From contig JACRMM010000022.1 of the NCBI GenBank assembly GCA_016214985.1, forward strand, positions 62,001-126,000: 64,000 bases of DNA, in the 5' to 3' direction. The notes below the pieces were generated by a model. The model was not told the DNA's origin and made no database searches. It was given only the letters and a program-made list of their open reading frames with translations. Position 1 is the stretch's first letter; every line of letters starts with the position of its first letter. Origin of the DNA: Deltaproteobacteria bacterium (GTDB lineage: Bacteria > Desulfobacterota > Deferrisomatia > Deferrisomatales > JACRMM01). Made by a program: the position numbers and the translations under genes. This document shows, one piece after another, positions 26,216 through 39,011 of this stretch.

Positions 26216-26299
26216 TCCTCTCGCAGAGGCGCAGAGGACGCGGAGGCCGTCAACCCAACGTTGTCTTTGGCTCCTCGGCGTTCTCCGCGTCTCGAGGGA
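26216..26299. repeat. intergenic low-complexity repeat in tupA-tupB gap
   Basis: CTCTCGCAGAGGCGCAGAGG and, after a gap, CTTTGGCTCCTCGGCG-TTCTCCGCGTCTC form an imperfect inverted pair of the kind scattered between genes in some bacteria. The 346-base tupA-tupB gap also carries the word GGGGCGAGCGGCCGCCG twice (about 25990 and 26162) and no gene. Confidence 0.5.
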
Positions 26300-26332
26300 C
26301 CGGAGCGAACGGGCGAGAGAAGAGGAGCTTCG

Positions 26333-27031
26333 GTGGACCTCATCTGGGAAGGGCTCAGGCAAGCCTTCTGGCTGATCGTGACCCTGGATCCCGAGGTTCT
26401 CGGGATCTCGCTCCTGTCCCTGAAGATCTCCGGCACGGCGACCCTCATCAGCCTCTTCTTCGGCGTCTCGGGAGGGACCGCACTGGCGCTGTCTCGATTC
26501 CCAGGTCGGCCGATCGTGGTGAGCCTCGTGAACACGGGCATGGGGGTTCCGCCGGTCGTGGTCGGGCTCTTCGTGAGCATCCTCCTGTGGCGGAGCGGTC
26601 CCCTCGGGGCCCTGGGGCTCCTCTACACGCCGACGGCCATGGTCATCGCCCAGACCGTGATCGCCACGCCCATCGTGATGGGCATTTCGCTCGCCGCGAT
26701 CCAGAACCTTCCCCGGAAGCTCCGCTACCAGATCCTGGCCCTGGGTGCCACGCGGGCGCAGATGGTGTGGCTGCTCGTCAAGGAGGCGCGCCTCCCGCTC
26801 CTGGCCGCGGTCATGGCCGGGTTTGGCGGGGTCATCTCGGAGATCGGGGCGTCCATCATGGTGGGCGGCAACATCAAGGGATACTCTCGGGTCCTGACCA
26901 CGGCCACGGTCATGGAGACCTCCCGCGGCAACTTCGAGGTGGCGATCGCGCTGAGCATCATCCTGCTGCTGCTTGCTTTTGCCATCAACGCGTTCCTCAC
27001 CCACGTGCAGCAACGGGAGCGACCGAGGTGA
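26333..27031 (+). CDS. tupB: tungstate ABC transporter permease TupB
   Basis: A 232-residue integral membrane protein with five or six helices. It belongs to the BPD_transp_1 family: TATLISLFFGVSGGTALAL near the start, the EAA-type loop ALGATRAQMVWLLVKEARLPLLAAVMAGFG, then SEIGASIMVGGNIKGYSRVLTTA. The last motif is typical of TupB/WtpB. The GTG at 26333 has GAGGAG before it; the open frame extends upstream without a ribosome site. The stop codon overlaps the tupC start by 4 bases. Confidence 0.9.
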   Translation: MDLIWEGLRQAFWLIVTLDPEVLGISLLSLKISGTATLISLFFGVSGGTALALSRFPGRPIVVSLVNTGMGVPPVVVGLFVSILLWRSGPLGALGLLYTPTAMVIAQTVIATPIVMGISLAAIQNLPRKLRYQILALGATRAQMVWLLVKEARLPLLAAVMAGFGGVISEIGASIMVGGNIKGYSRVLTTATVMETSRGNFEVAIALSIILLLLAFAINAFLTHVQQRERPR

Positions 27032-28125
27032 CCGCGGAGGTGCCCCACCTGGAGGCCCAAGGGCTCCAGGTCGAGAGGGGAGGGGCCCTGCTGCTGGACA
27101 TTCCGGCCCTGGCGGTGGCCGCCGGGGAGACGCTGGCGCTCGTGGGCCCCAACGGCGCCGGCAAGTCCACGCTGCTCTTGTGCCTCGCCGGTCTGTGGAG
27201 GCCCTCGGCAGGCCAGATCCTCTGTCGGGGTGAGCCGGTGGGGCACGGGGCCGGGTCGCTGCCGTACCGCCGCCGGATCGCCGTGGTGTTTCAGGAACCC
27301 CTGCTCCTCGATACGAGCGTCTTTCGCAACGTGGCCACCGGTCTCGCGCTCCGGAAGACGCCCCACCGGGAAGCCGAGGAACGGGTGCTGGAGAACCTGG
27401 AGAGATTTCGGATCACCCACCTGCGCGACCGCTCGGCGCGCACCCTCTCCGGGGGCGAGGCCCAGCGCACGAGCCTCGCGCGCGCGTTCGCCGTGAACCC
27501 GGAGGTGCTCTTCCTGGACGAGCCGCTGACGGCCCTCGACCCGCCGACCCGCGACGCGCTCCTCGACGACCTCGCGGTGAGCCTTCGGCAGACGGGCACC
27601 ACGGCCGTCTTCGCCACCCACGACCGCCTGGAGGCCCTGCGTCTCGCCGACCGGCTCCTGGTGCTCCGGTCCGGCAGGATCGCTCAGATCGGCCCCCCGA
27701 CGGACGTGATGAACCGGCCGGTCGACGAGTTCGTAGCCTCCTTCGTCGGCATGGACACGGTGCTCGCCGGACGGGTGCTCCAAGTTGACGCGGGGACGCT
27801 TGTGGTCGAGGTGGACGGCCGCCAGGTGGAGGCCGTGGGTGAGGCCGGGCCGGGCGACGCGGTACTGCTCGGCATTCGTCCCGAGAACGTCACCCTGCTC
27901 CGCGCCTCCCCGCCGGAGGGGACGAGCGCCCGCAACCGGTTTCCCGCTCGTGTCGAGAAGATCACCCCCCAGGGGCCGGTGCAGAAGGTGTATCTCGACT
28001 GCGGTTTCCCTCTTACCGCGTTCGTTACGCAACGGTCCCTGGAGGACCTCCAGCTTCGTCCGGGGACAGCGGTCATCGCCTCATGCAAGGCGACGGGAGT
28101 CCACGTGTTTCGAGCGAGACGGTAA
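27028..28125 (+). CDS. tupC: tungstate ABC transporter ATPase TupC
   Basis: A 365-residue ABC ATPase. Walker A is GPNGAGKST (about 40-48), the Q-loop VVFQEPLLLD, the signature LSGGEAQRTSLARA, Walker B VLFLDEP, and the H-loop ATHDR. Residues about 260-365 form a TOBE-like regulatory domain (LLGIRPENVTLL, then QKVYLDCGFPLTAFVT), which in molybdate/tungstate importers can sense the oxyanion. The start is GTG at 27028 (GTGA overlap with tupB). The open frame extends nearly 900 bases upstream but over tupB, so it is ignored. Confidence 0.9.
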   Translation: MTAEVPHLEAQGLQVERGGALLLDIPALAVAAGETLALVGPNGAGKSTLLLCLAGLWRPSAGQILCRGEPVGHGAGSLPYRRRIAVVFQEPLLLDTSVFRNVATGLALRKTPHREAEERVLENLERFRITHLRDRSARTLSGGEAQRTSLARAFAVNPEVLFLDEPLTALDPPTRDALLDDLAVSLRQTGTTAVFATHDRLEALRLADRLLVLRSGRIAQIGPPTDVMNRPVDEFVASFVGMDTVLAGRVLQVDAGTLVVEVDGRQVEAVGEAGPGDAVLLGIRPENVTLLRASPPEGTSARNRFPARVEKITPQGPVQKVYLDCGFPLTAFVTQRSLEDLQLRPGTAVIASCKATGVHVFRARR

Positions 28126-28140
28126 CCAGGAGACCCCTCC

Positions 28141-28344
28141 CAGGCGACCTCCATCCCCGAGATCGATGCCAGGATGCTCCTCGACCGCGACCTGGACGAC
28201 CTGGTCGTCGAGCGCCCCTGCCTGGAGATCCTGCTCCAGAGCGAGGTGCTCCGCTCGATCCAGGTTGTAAACGGCCTGGAGGAGGGAAACCTCACGCGCG
28301 CCCTGGCCGGTGAGCCGGTCGGCACGATCATTCACAAGAACTGA
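28141..28344 (+). pseudogene. C-terminal fragment of a Mo/W-storage-type protein
   Basis: After the tupC stop the same frame encodes ATSIPEIDARMLLDRDLDDL, then LEILLQSEVLRSIQVVNG and GNLTRALAGEPVGTIIHKN, then TGA. This matches the end of molybdenum-storage (MosA/MosB-like, amino-acid-kinase fold) proteins as I remember them, which close with a QVVNGLVPGNLTRAL...GTII pattern. Only about 67 of some 270 residues remain. An ATG at 28174 could start a 56-residue peptide but lacks a good ribosome site. The position at the end of the tungstate operon supports the identification. Confidence 0.6.
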
Positions 28345-28471
28345 CCCCTCCTCTCTTCTTCTCGCGCCCACCCCGTACGGCCTCCCCCCGGTCGTGGGGA
28401 CACCCCCGCCTCGGCCGCCTATGCAAGACTTTCAAAGACCGCGTTAGTAAGTGTTGCACTGACGATTTTGT

Positions 28472-28499
28472 TCAAGTTTTCGGAAACTCGGCTCGATAG
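28472..28499 (+). promoter_or_regulatory. sigma-28-like promoter of the che locus
   Basis: TCAAG (28472-28476), 15 bases, then CTCGATAG (28492-28499) resembles the flagellar sigma factor consensus (TAAAG-N14/15-GCCGATAA). It is about 75 bases before cheA. The gap 28345-28573 is otherwise empty and AT-richer than its surroundings. Confidence 0.5.
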
Positions 28500-28573
28500 A
28501 ATTCATCGGACTGGGAAAGACTTTCACAATCACCCGGCGCGCCGGCGTGCGCGAGACCCTCACGGGGGGGCTC

Positions 28574-30694
28574 ATGAGCCAAGTAGACCAGTACCGGGAG
28601 GTGTTTCGGGAGGAGGCGGGAGAGCTCCTGATCGAGCTGGAGACCACGCTGCTGGAGCTCGAAGAGTCGCCCACGGACCCCGACCTCGTCGCTCGCGCTT
28701 TCCGCGCCATGCACACGATCAAGGGCTCCGGCGCGATGTTCGGGTTCGACGACATTTCCACGTTCACCCACGAGCTCGAGACCGTCTTCGACCGGGTGCG
28801 AAACGGCCAGCTCGCGGTCACGCCCGACCTCGTCGGACTCGCCCTGAGAGCCAAGGACGTCATCCGGGAGATGCTCGACGCTACCGGGTGCGGCGAGGGC
28901 GATCAGGAACAGCGGGACGCGATCGTGGCAGCGCTCAAGGCCCTCGCGTCGCCGCGGCCGGCCGACCCCCCCTCGGCTGCCCCCGCCGCCCCCGCTCCAG
29001 CCCCCGTCCCCGCGTCTCCCGCGCCCTCCGCGGCCCCGGGAGTGGCGCAGACCTATCGGGTCCGCTTCCAGCCGCGCCCCGAGCTCCTGCGCGACGGGGT
29101 CGATCCGGCGCCGCTCCTGGACGACCTGGGCCGGCTCGGCTCCTGTCGGGTCGTTCCGGACACCCGCGCGCCGGTGAGCCCTTCCGACGTGCCCTGCTGG
29201 ACCGCCATCCTCACCACCGACCGGGGCCTCGACGCGATCCGCGATGTCTTCCTCTTCGTGGACGACCGCAGCGACGTGACCATCGAGGTCGTCGACGACG
29301 GCCAGAGCCTGGACGCCGAGGCCGGGTACAAGAAGCTCGGCGAGATCCTCGTGGAGCGAGGGGACGTGAGCCCCGAGGACCTCCAAGCGGTCCTGTCGTC
29401 CCAGAAGCGCATCGGCGACCTCCTGGAAGAGACGGGCCTCGTGCCGCCCGTGGCCGTGGCCGCAGCGGCGGCCGAGCAGCAGGTGGTGCGGGAGGTTCGC
29501 AAAAAGCGGGAGAGCGCGGTCTCGGGGGCCGACGCGTCCAGCATCCGCGTCGCGGCCGAGAAGCTCGACAGCCTCGTCGACCGGGTCGGCGAGCTCGTCA
29601 TCGCTCAGGCGCGGCTGTCCCAGATCGCCGCGAGCCGGATCGATCCGGACCTGGTCTCGATCTCCGAGGAGATCGAACGCCTCGCCGCCGAGCTCCGGGA
29701 CACCACGCTCAACATCCGCATGCTTCCGATCGGGACGACCTTCAGCCGGTTCCGCCGGCTCGTGCGCGACCTGACGGGCGAGCTCGGCAAGGAGATCGAC
29801 CTCGTCACCGAGGGGGCCGAGACCGAGCTCGACAAGACCGTGATCGAGCGGCTCGGCGATCCCCTGGTCCACCTGATTCGCAACAGCTGCGACCACGGCA
29901 TCGAGCCCTCGGGAGCCCGCGCCGCAGCGGGCAAGCCCAGGAAGGGCACCGTTCGACTCTCGGCCTTCCACTCGGGCCCCAACGTCTATATCGAGATCGC
30001 CGACGACGGCGCAGGTCTCGACCCCGACGTGCTCCGGGCCAAGGGAGTCGAGCGCGGCCTCATCGCGCCCGACGCCAAGGTCACGGAGAAGGACCTCTTC
30101 GGGCTGATCTTCCAGGCGGGCTTTTCCACGGCGAAGACGCTCTCCAGCGTGTCGGGACGCGGCGTGGGCATGGACGTCGTCAAGCGCTCCATCGACGCGC
30201 TGCGCGGGACCGTCGAGATCAAAAGCGCGAAGGGCGTTGGAACGACCCTCCGGATCAAGCTGCCGCTCACGCTCGCCATCATCGAGGGACTCCTCGTGGA
30301 GGTGGGTGAAGAGCGCTTCGCGCTGCCGCTCTCCCTGGTGGAGGAGTGCATCGAGCTCACCCGGGACGACGTGGCCCGCGCCCACGGCCGGCACCTGGCG
30401 CCGGTGCGGGGTGAGCTCGTGCCCTACGTGAGGCTTCGGGAGTGGTTCGGCACCGAAGGGGAGGGGCCCCCGATCGAGCAGATCGCCATCACGAGCGTGG
30501 ACGGCTCGCGCTTCGGCTTCGTGGTCGACCACGTGATCGGCCAGCATCAGACGGTGATCAAGGCTCTCGGAAAGATGTATCAGGACATCGAAGGACTCTC
30601 CGGTGCTACGATCCTCGGGGACGGCTCGGTCGCGCTCATTCTCGACGTCCCCAAGCTCGTCCAGTCCACGACGGCTGCTGCGGGGGCGGCCTAA
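28574..30694 (+). CDS. cheA: chemotaxis histidine kinase CheA (cluster 1)
   Basis: A 706-residue kinase. The Hpt (P1) domain (about 1-105) has His47 in [11 protein letters not shown] Pro/Ala linker (about 130-160) is followed by a second, probably CheY/CheB-binding, domain and a short segment ([20 protein letters not shown]) like the N-terminal module of type II secretion ATPases, not usual in CheA. Then come the dimerisation domain, HATPase ([25 protein letters not shown]) and a CheW-like P5 domain. It autophosphorylates under receptor control and passes phosphate to CheB, the HEAT-receiver protein or a CheY. ATG 28574 with GGGGGG upstream was preferred over 28547. Confidence 0.92.
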   Translation: MSQVDQYREVFREEAGELLIELETTLLELEESPTDPDLVARAFRAMHTIKGSGAMFGFDDISTFTHELETVFDRVRNGQLAVTPDLVGLALRAKDVIREMLDATGCGEGDQEQRDAIVAALKALASPRPADPPSAAPAAPAPAPVPASPAPSAAPGVAQTYRVRFQPRPELLRDGVDPAPLLDDLGRLGSCRVVPDTRAPVSPSDVPCWTAILTTDRGLDAIRDVFLFVDDRSDVTIEVVDDGQSLDAEAGYKKLGEILVERGDVSPEDLQAVLSSQKRIGDLLEETGLVPPVAVAAAAAEQQVVREVRKKRESAVSGADASSIRVAAEKLDSLVDRVGELVIAQARLSQIAASRIDPDLVSISEEIERLAAELRDTTLNIRMLPIGTTFSRFRRLVRDLTGELGKEIDLVTEGAETELDKTVIERLGDPLVHLIRNSCDHGIEPSGARAAAGKPRKGTVRLSAFHSGPNVYIEIADDGAGLDPDVLRAKGVERGLIAPDAKVTEKDLFGLIFQAGFSTAKTLSSVSGRGVGMDVVKRSIDALRGTVEIKSAKGVGTTLRIKLPLTLAIIEGLLVEVGEERFALPLSLVEECIELTRDDVARAHGRHLAPVRGELVPYVRLREWFGTEGEGPPIEQIAITSVDGSRFGFVVDHVIGQHQTVIKALGKMYQDIEGLSGATILGDGSVALILDVPKLVQSTTAAAGAA

Positions 30695-30731
30695 CCGATT
30701 CCCCCGGCGAGACGGGGGTGAGGAGATCCAG

Positions 30732-32420
30732 ATGACCATTCGAGACCTGAAGATCGGGACGAAGCTCTACCTCGGATTTGCGTCGGTCGTCGCCATCTTC
30801 GCCGCGGTCGCAACGTACCAGATCGTCGCGATCCGTACTCTGGACGGCCTGGCGGAGTCGTCCAAGAAGAACGCGACGGAAGCGATCCACATCAACGAGG
30901 TCATCGGGCGGGCCAACGCGACGTACAACCTGGTCGCCGATCTGATGGTCCGACGCAACTACTCGGAGGCTCAGGCGAATCTGGGCAAGATCAAGGAAGC
31001 GGCCCAGGCCGACGTGGCGTTGATCCGAGACCTCGCGGAGAACGCCGAGGAGAAGGCGTTGGCAGACGCTTTCGGCTCGGCGTACGCGAGCTACTTGGGG
31101 TTGATGGAGAAACTGATCCGCGGCGTACAGGTTCCGGGCGCCACCCCGGAACAGATCCGGGCGTTGGACGACGAATTGGACGCCCCCCGGGAGCGGACGG
31201 GTCAGGCCCTCGAAAAGCTCGCGGCCCTGATGGAGAAGGTTGTGGAAGAGTCCAACACGGCCTTCGACTCGACCGCTGGGTCTTCCGAAAGATGGGCTCT
31301 GGTCCTGTCGGTGCTCGGCGTGCTTCTGGCCGCGGTCGTCGCCTTCTTCATCCAGCGCGCGATTGCCCGCCCTCTGGCCGAGGCGGTCGACGTGAGTCAG
31401 CGGCTCGCCGACGGGGACCTGCGGATCGAAGTGGAGGTGCAGGGGAAAGACGAGACGGGCCAGCTTCTGGCCGCCATGAAGCACATGGTGGCGAAGTTGC
31501 GCGACGTGGTCGGAGACGTGAAGTCCTCGTCGGACAACGTGGCCTCCGGGAGCCAGCAGATGAGCTCCTCGTCGGAAGAGATGTCGCAGGGCGCCACGGA
31601 ACAGGCGTCATCGGTGGAGGAGATCTCGTCCTCCATGGAGGAAATGGCCTCCAACATCCGCCAGAACGCCGACAATGCGAGCCAGACCGAGAAGATGGCG
31701 CTGAAGGCGGCGGCCGACGGCCGCGAGGGCGGCCAGGCCGTGCAGGAGACCGTGGCGGCCATGAAGGAGATCGCCAGCAAGATCGGGATCATCGAGGAGA
31801 TCGCGCGGCAGACGAACCTCTTGGCCTTGAACGCGGCCATCGAGGCGGCGCGGGCCGGGGAGCACGGCAAGGGTTTCGCGGTCGTGGCCTCGGAGGTCCG
31901 GAAGCTCGCCGAGCGAAGTCAAAAGGCCGCGGGAGAGATCAGCCAGCTGTCGGGCTCGAGCGTCGCGGTGGCGGAGCAGGCCGGGGAGCTCCTGAGTCGG
32001 ATCGTCCCGGACATCCAGAAGACGGCGGAGCTGGTCCAAGAGATCAGCGCCGCCTGCCGCGAGCAGGACGCCGGGGCGGGGCAGATCAACAAGGCCATCC
32101 AACAGCTCGACCAGGTGATCCAGCAGAACGCCTCGGCCGCCGAGGAGATGAGCTCCACCGCCGAGGAGCTCTCCTCCCAGGCTCAGATGCTGCAGGCGGC
32201 CGTGGAGTTCTTCAAGACCGAAGAGGGCGCTCGGTCAGCCCGGCGCCCGGTGCAAAGGGCCGCGGTCCAACAACGACCCGCGGCCCGCCTTTCCAAGGGG
32301 CCTTTCCGCGTCGCGCTGGCGTCGAAGCCGCCCAGTCGCAAGACGGACGGGAACGGTGACGGCTTCGACCTGGCCCTGACGGACGGCGGCGGGGACGACG
32401 GCGAGTTCGAGAGGTATTGA
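30732..32420 (+). CDS. methyl-accepting chemotaxis protein (cluster 1)
   Basis: A 562-residue receptor. TM1 is at about 12-32, a four-helix-bundle-type periplasmic domain (4HB_MCP-like) at 33-186, TM2 at about 187-210, and HAMP at 211-262. The signalling domain has tip [20 protein letters not shown] (about 357-376). The C-terminal 80 residues after the coiled coil (from RSARRPVQR) are basic and then acidic and probably unstructured; they end GEFERY, not a CheR-docking pentapeptide. The gene lies 37 bases after cheA with AGGAG before the ATG. Confidence 0.9.
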   Translation: MTIRDLKIGTKLYLGFASVVAIFAAVATYQIVAIRTLDGLAESSKKNATEAIHINEVIGRANATYNLVADLMVRRNYSEAQANLGKIKEAAQADVALIRDLAENAEEKALADAFGSAYASYLGLMEKLIRGVQVPGATPEQIRALDDELDAPRERTGQALEKLAALMEKVVEESNTAFDSTAGSSERWALVLSVLGVLLAAVVAFFIQRAIARPLAEAVDVSQRLADGDLRIEVEVQGKDETGQLLAAMKHMVAKLRDVVGDVKSSSDNVASGSQQMSSSSEEMSQGATEQASSVEEISSSMEEMASNIRQNADNASQTEKMALKAAADGREGGQAVQETVAAMKEIASKIGIIEEIARQTNLLALNAAIEAARAGEHGKGFAVVASEVRKLAERSQKAAGEISQLSGSSVAVAEQAGELLSRIVPDIQKTAELVQEISAACREQDAGAGQINKAIQQLDQVIQQNASAAEEMSSTAEELSSQAQMLQAAVEFFKTEEGARSARRPVQRAAVQQRPAARLSKGPFRVALASKPPSRKTDGNGDGFDLALTDGGGDDGEFERY

Positions 32421-32421
32421 G

Positions 32422-32510
32422 AAGCGCTGAGCAATCAGCTGTCAGCGGTCAGATGGAGGCATGAAACAGAGTTGCCCCGGGGGTTGGCTGATCGCTGACC
32501 GCTGAAAGCT
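32422..32510. repeat. AGCTGTCAGCGG-type inverted repeat
   Basis: CAGCTGTCAGCGGTCAG (about 32437-32453) and GGCTGATCGCTGACCGCTG (about 32486-32504) are imperfect inverted copies between the MCP and cheW genes. Related words occur at 48312-48389 ahead of the second chemosensory unit. Confidence 0.6.
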
Positions 32511-32529
32511 CGCGACAGAGGAGCGAACG

Positions 32530-33036
32530 ATGAGTGTCCCTGGCATCACCGAAACGTCTCAGTATCTGACGTTCACCTTGGACCGCGAGCTCTTTGCCCT
32601 CCCCATCGCCAAGGTGCGCGAGGTGCTTGAGTTCACGGCCGTCACGAAAGTGCCCCGAACGCCCAACTTCATGCGAGGTGTCCTCAACCTGCGCGGGAAC
32701 GTCGTGCCGGTCGTCGACTTGCGTCTGAAGTTCGGCATGAGCTGCACCGAGCGAACGATCGACAGTTGCGTCGTCATCACCGAGGTCGCGATCGACGGCG
32801 AAATGACGGTCCTGGGCGCTCTCGCCGATGCGGTGCAGGAGGTGCTCGAGCTCGAGCCGGAGCAGATCGACCCGCCGCCACGGATCGGTACCCGGCTCGA
32901 CACCGCCTTCATCCAGGGCATGGGCAAGCACGACGATCAATTCCTGATCCTGCTGGACATCGACAAGGTGTTCACGTCTGAGGAACTGGACGCGGTTGGC
33001 GGCGCGGACAGCGGGCCCGCGGCGTCCGCGGCCTGA
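32530..33036 (+). CDS. cheW: coupling protein CheW (cluster 1)
   Basis: A 168-residue CheW covering the whole domain: YLTFTLDRELFALPIAKVREVLEF at the start, MRGVLNLRGNVVPVVDLRLKFGM in the middle, and FIQGMGKHDDQFLILLDIDKVF at the end. It links receptors to CheA. A 20-residue Ala/Gly-rich tail follows the domain. The gene is in line with cheA and the MCP and is probably in the same transcript despite the repeat just upstream. Confidence 0.92.
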   Translation: MSVPGITETSQYLTFTLDRELFALPIAKVREVLEFTAVTKVPRTPNFMRGVLNLRGNVVPVVDLRLKFGMSCTERTIDSCVVITEVAIDGEMTVLGALADAVQEVLELEPEQIDPPPRIGTRLDTAFIQGMGKHDDQFLILLDIDKVFTSEELDAVGGADSGPAASAA

Positions 33037-33198
33037 CAAGTTGAGGGGCTGCGGGGAGCACCCAAAGGCTCCCGAGCCGTGCCGGAACGACCCGTTCGAG
33101 CCGGGGTCGACCCACCCTCCGTGCTCGAGGCTGCAGCGAGACGCTCTGTCCGGAGCCCGGGATGGTCTTCCCGCGCTGTGAGCAAGCAGGAGGTGTCC

Positions 33199-34785
33199 AT
33201 GGAACTTGGCAGCGACTTTGCGAAGAAGAACCTCGTGGAGCAGATCGTGGCGCTCGATGAGTTGGAGAAGGCGGGTCGGGCCGAGGTGATCCCTGATCTG
33301 CTGGAGCTCTATCGCGGGGGAAACCTCGACGACGTGGTCTGCGGCGCTCTGTTCGACACGCTCCGGGCGCTCTTGCCGCGAAGCGAAACAGACACGGTGG
33401 CCGGACTGGCCTCCGAGGATCCGCGCATCCAACGAATGTGCGCGCAAACCGCGGGCCGGTGTGAGTTTCGGACAGCGGTGCCGACTCTGGTGGCCCTTGC
33501 TTCGTCCGACCCTGACACGAGCCTCCTGGGGGAGTTTCTCTCCACGCTCTCCCAGCTCGGGGCGGCCGAGGCGGTGCCCCTCTCCCTCCGGTACCTGCGA
33601 CACCCGGACCCGGTCGTCTCGGCGACCGCGATCGAAATGGTCGGGAAACACAAAGACCCGGCCTGTGTCGGCGAGCTTTACGCCATGGTCCGCGAGGCGG
33701 AGGCCGATGAGCGCTACGAGATCTGCGACCTGTCCACCCAAAAGGCAATCGAGGCGATCGGGTACCTCGGGACGGCGGAAGCGGTCTCGTTTCTGGTGTC
33801 GAAGATCCACCACCGAAATCCCATGGTGCGCCGATTGATCCACGACGAGCTGATTCGGTGCGGGGCACGAGCCGTGGGCCCCTTGGGCCGCTTGGTACTG
33901 TCCGGGGACGACGACGAAAAGGTCCTCGCGGCCAACCTGCTCGGGTTCATCGGCGACCGCAGCGGCGTGGGCCTCCTGCTGGAGGCGCTCGACGGCGCCG
34001 TTCTGTCCACCCCGAATGCGCGCTACGCCGCCTACGAGGCGCTGGGCCGGCTCGGGTCGCTCAAGGCCCTCGTCCGCCTCGCGGACGGGCTCGACGAGCC
34101 CGATGAGCTCAGCCTGATGGCGGTGGTGACGGCTCTGGAGCAGGAGCCCCCTCCCTTCCTCGCGCCGCGGCTCCGGGCGGCCCTGTGCTCCGGCGACGGG
34201 CAGGGGGACCGGTTGGCGAGGACGGTGATCGCGGTCAAGGCGGTGCGCCTCTTCGAGGCGGGGTACGGGGATAAGGAGGCAGCCGCGCGGCTTGTGGCAG
34301 CGGCGGCTGCCTGCAAAGATCCCGATGCGGTCGCTGCGGTTCGCGAGAAGCTGACAGAGATTCCCGGGGATCGAGCGGCTGCGGATGCGGCCCGGCTGGA
34401 GGGCGGTGACACCGCCTGGAAGGGGCGGCGGATCCTCGCCGTCGACGATTCAAAGTCGATGCTCTTCTTCTACCGGGCCGCGATGGCCGAGTTGGGCGTG
34501 GAGGTGCAGACGGCCGGAGACGGGGAGGAGGCCCTCGCCCTCCTCTCCGGCGAAAGCTCGTTCGATCTCGTCATCACCGATCTGAACATGCCCAGGATGG
34601 ACGGAATCGAGCTCACGCGGAAGATCCGCGCGAACTTCCTCTTGGAGGGCCTCCCGATCCTCATGGCGACCACCGAATCGGACGGGTCGCAAGTGGAGCT
34701 CGCCCGGAAGGCCGGGACGAACGGTTTCCTCAGCAAACCCCTCACGCCCGAGGTGCTTCGGGAGGCCGTGCTCCGTTACCTCTGA
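33199..34785 (+). CDS. HEAT-repeat protein with C-terminal receiver domain
   Basis: A 528-residue hybrid. Residues about 10-390 consist of HEAT-type helical repeats (VIPDLLELYRGGNLDDVVCGAL, AIEAIGYLGTAEAVSFLVSK, VLAANLLGFIGDRSGVGLLLEAL, AAYEALGRLGSLKALVRLADGL). Residues about 410-528 are a CheY-like receiver with AVDDS, phospho-acceptor Asp461 in VITDLNMPRMDG and Lys in FLSKPL. The HEAT part should be a protein-binding scaffold whose state depends on phosphorylation by CheA. No CheY gene is in this cluster, so this protein may be the output regulator. ATG 33199 has GGAGG upstream; the 163-base gap before it has no other feature. Confidence 0.82.
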   Translation: MELGSDFAKKNLVEQIVALDELEKAGRAEVIPDLLELYRGGNLDDVVCGALFDTLRALLPRSETDTVAGLASEDPRIQRMCAQTAGRCEFRTAVPTLVALASSDPDTSLLGEFLSTLSQLGAAEAVPLSLRYLRHPDPVVSATAIEMVGKHKDPACVGELYAMVREAEADERYEICDLSTQKAIEAIGYLGTAEAVSFLVSKIHHRNPMVRRLIHDELIRCGARAVGPLGRLVLSGDDDEKVLAANLLGFIGDRSGVGLLLEALDGAVLSTPNARYAAYEALGRLGSLKALVRLADGLDEPDELSLMAVVTALEQEPPPFLAPRLRAALCSGDGQGDRLARTVIAVKAVRLFEAGYGDKEAAARLVAAAAACKDPDAVAAVREKLTEIPGDRAAADAARLEGGDTAWKGRRILAVDDSKSMLFFYRAAMAELGVEVQTAGDGEEALALLSGESSFDLVITDLNMPRMDGIELTRKIRANFLLEGLPILMATTESDGSQVELARKAGTNGFLSKPLTPEVLREAVLRYL

Positions 34786-34830
34786 CCTCATTGGCGGCGA
34801 CCGGGTGCTTCCCACCCGAGGCAAGACTTC

Positions 34831-37300
<2,470 letters not shown>

Positions 37301-37326
37301 TCCGCGAGAGCCCCGGGTTCTCGGTT

Positions 37327-38907
37327 TCACGCCAGTTTGAACTGTCCGACCGCCTCTTGAAGCGAGTGGGCTTCCCGCGCAAGGGACTCGGCCCCGCCGG
37401 CGAGGTCCCCCGTCTCTCCTGCCACGTCCTTGCTGACGGTGGCGATCCTCTCCACGTTCCCGGACATCTCCTCCATGGCCGAGGACTGCTGCTCCGTGGC
37501 CACGGCGATCTGCCCGACCATCTGGCTCACCTGGCCCACGTGCTGCACGATCTCCTGGAAGGCGCGGGCCGCCGCGTGGAAGACGTCTCTGGCCTCCAGA
37601 GCCTCGCGCCTGCCAGAGGCGGTGGCGGACACCGCTTGCTCGGTCTCGGACTGGATCGCTTGGATCGTCGCCCCCACCTGCTGGGTGGCCTTCGTGGTCT
37701 TCTCGGCGAGCTTTCGCACCTCGTCGGCCACCACGGCGAAGCCCCGGCCGTGCTCCCCGGCACGGGCTGCCTCGATGGCCGCGTTCAAGGCCAGGAGGTT
37801 CGTCTGGTCGGCGATGTCGTCGATCACCTTGATGACCGCGCCGATCGCCTCGGACTTGGAGCCGAGCCCGCTGATCCGGTCGGCGAGGCCCTCGACCATC
37901 TGCGCGATCCCCTCCATGCGGGCGAGGCTCTCCGAGAGAGTCCCCTCGCCGTTGCGCGCCACCTCCGACATCGTCTGGGCGCTCTGAGCGACCTCCTGGG
38001 TGTTCCGGCTGACCTCGAGCACGGTGGAGGAGACCTCCTCGATCGCCGCCGCGACCTCCGAGGCCTTGGCGCTCTGGGCCTCGGCGCCGGAGGCCACCTG
38101 CTGGCTCGACGCGGAGATCTGCTGGGCCTGGGCGGCCACCGCGCCCGAAGCCTCCGACACGCGGTGGAGCAGCGACGAGAGTTGCGTCTGCATGGACCGG
38201 TAGGCCGCAGCGAGGGTCCCGAGCTCGTCCTTGCGCTGGATGTCCACGGCCGCCGTGAGGTCCGCTCGGGAGAGGCGCTCAAACGCCGAGCTGAGCAGGT
38301 GCACCGGCTCTCCGATGCTGCGCGCAAAGAAGAAAGAAAGCGCCAGGGCGAGACCCAGGGCCACGGCCGTGCCGAGGAGGGTCCAGTTCCGGATGGAGTT
38401 CGCCGCCTTGAGAAACTCCTCCTCGTAGCTCCCGAACCCGAAGACCCAATCCCACGGCGCGAAGTACACGTAACGGGCGATCTTCCTGCGTGCGTGGTCC
38501 TCGCCGGGGTTCTTCCACCAGTAGTCGATCGTGCCGTTCTTCTTGGCGAGCATCTCGTCGAAAAAGGGCTTGCCGTTCGCGTCCTTCATCCCCTTCAACT
38601 GCTTCTCCTCGAGTTCGGGGTGCAGCACCATCGTGCCGTCGCTCGTCATGGCGTAGGGGTATCCGGTATCCCCGATCTTCACGGCCAGCAGGGCTTTTCG
38701 GAGCTCGGCGTTTGGCGCCGAGGCGCTGGTGGCCTGGTAGTAGCTCTGGCACATCCCGATCGTCATCCCCGCCAAGTTGTCGAGCTCCTGGTTCAATTGC
38801 TGTGAGGCGTAGTAGCGAGCGATCACATAGGCGCACGCCCCGCCCAGGAGCATGGGCGCGGTCACGAGGAGGCAGATGGCGAGGGAGAGCTTGGCTTTGA
38901 TGGACAT
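37327..38907 (-). CDS. methyl-accepting chemotaxis protein with single Cache domain
   Basis: A 526-residue receptor facing the cheB end of the che operon. TM1 is at about 8-28. The periplasmic domain (about 38-170) is a single Cache (sCache_2-like) with [21 protein letters not shown] and [21 protein letters not shown], typical for small organic ligands. TM2 is at about 172-194, then HAMP and a signalling domain with tip [20 protein letters not shown] (about 364-383). AGGGG precedes the ATG at 38907. A sigma-28-like promoter is placed at 38971-38998. Confidence 0.9.
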   Translation of the reverse strand: MSIKAKLSLAICLLVTAPMLLGGACAYVIARYYASQQLNQELDNLAGMTIGMCQSYYQATSASAPNAELRKALLAVKIGDTGYPYAMTSDGTMVLHPELEEKQLKGMKDANGKPFFDEMLAKKNGTIDYWWKNPGEDHARRKIARYVYFAPWDWVFGFGSYEEEFLKAANSIRNWTLLGTAVALGLALALSFFFARSIGEPVHLLSSAFERLSRADLTAAVDIQRKDELGTLAAAYRSMQTQLSSLLHRVSEASGAVAAQAQQISASSQQVASGAEAQSAKASEVAAAIEEVSSTVLEVSRNTQEVAQSAQTMSEVARNGEGTLSESLARMEGIAQMVEGLADRISGLGSKSEAIGAVIKVIDDIADQTNLLALNAAIEAARAGEHGRGFAVVADEVRKLAEKTTKATQQVGATIQAIQSETEQAVSATASGRREALEARDVFHAAARAFQEIVQHVGQVSQMVGQIAVATEQQSSAMEEMSGNVERIATVSKDVAGETGDLAGGAESLAREAHSLQEAVGQFKLA

Positions 38908-38970
38908 GGCGACCCCTGGGGCGGAGGTCCGGGGTCGGGGCCCCGGCCGTCGGTTGGCGTGCTTCCCAAC

Positions 38971-38998
38971 GGATCGGCCTACAGACCCGCGCGCTTGA
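38971..38998 (-). promoter_or_regulatory. sigma-28-like promoter of the Cache MCP
   Basis: On the minus strand TCAAG, 15 bases, then GCCGATCC lies about 65 bases before the start codon. The spacing equals that before cheA at 28472, suggesting common control by a flagellar-type sigma factor. Confidence 0.5.
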
Positions 38999-39011
38999 GG
39001 GGAAACGTACC

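Noticed and set aside
26137..27027. Open frame extending tupC upstream by about 300 codons
   Set aside because: The extension overlaps tupB in another frame, is Arg/Gly-rich and lacks homology. The GTGA overlap gives a natural start at 27028.
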